Assembly: GCA_023511325.1 (NCBI GenBank)
Contig: JAIMBU010000239.1
Coordinates: 1 to 5,614 of the forward strand
Length of the DNA: 5,614 bases
DNA from: Gorillibacterium sp.
GTDB taxonomy: Bacteria > Bacillota > Bacilli > Paenibacillales > NBRC-103111
Direction: 5' to 3'
Shown in pieces: positions 5,608 to 5,614 of the stretch (the stretch's first letter is position 1; each line of letters opens with the position of its first letter). The notes beneath the pieces were generated by a model that was given only the letters and a program-made list of their open reading frames with translations, was not told the DNA's origin and ran no database searches. The position numbers were made by a program, and so were the translations under genes.

Positions 5608-5614
5608 CGGGGGC

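Overview
The window looks like a low-to-moderate-GC Gram-positive (Firmicutes) chromosome, most likely Paenibacillus or a close relative. The reasons are purine-rich Shine-Dalgarno sites, an LmrB-like DHA2 exporter with a divergent TetR gene, and an OmpR/histidine-kinase pair next to a VTC-domain gene. This assignment is an inference from style and gene content, not from a marker gene.

Layout. Positions 1-139 hold what may be the last 16 codons of an unseen gene and a bidirectional hairpin terminator. A TetR-family repressor (minus, 140-739) is divergent from a DHA2-type MFS drug exporter (plus, 967-2460). Their shared 220-bp intergenic region carries a promoter for each gene and a 13-bp element repeated in inverted orientation, once near each promoter, which is a good operator candidate. 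The exporter has an in-frame TGA at codon 333, where the family motif predicts glycine; the frame stays open on both sides, so it is a one-base nonsense pseudogene or a sequence error. Positions 2461-2733 contain three degenerate copies of a 34-nt repeat and a second bidirectional terminator. That terminator is clearly related to the first, with compensating base changes in its stem.

Positions 2734-4685 (minus) encode a sensor histidine kinase and an OmpR-family response regulator. The regulator comes first and the two genes overlap by one base (TAATG). Upstream is an extended -10 promoter with a direct repeat that could be an autoregulatory site. Most of the 450-bp divergent gap to the next gene is one long imperfect palindrome (about 4798-5052). 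It is not explained by any gene and looks like a dispersed or MITE-like element. From 5137 (plus) a GC-richer VTC-domain polyphosphate polymerase gene begins, but its frame closes after 156 codons, at about the middle of the fold and seven bases before the window ends.

How the parts work together. TetR probably represses the exporter and possibly itself. The two-component system probably responds to an envelope signal and is a candidate regulator of the divergent VTC gene. I see no clearly new multi-gene system. The least explained items are the long palindrome, the 34-nt repeat array, the paired covarying terminators, and the fact that both premature stops read TTT-TGA.
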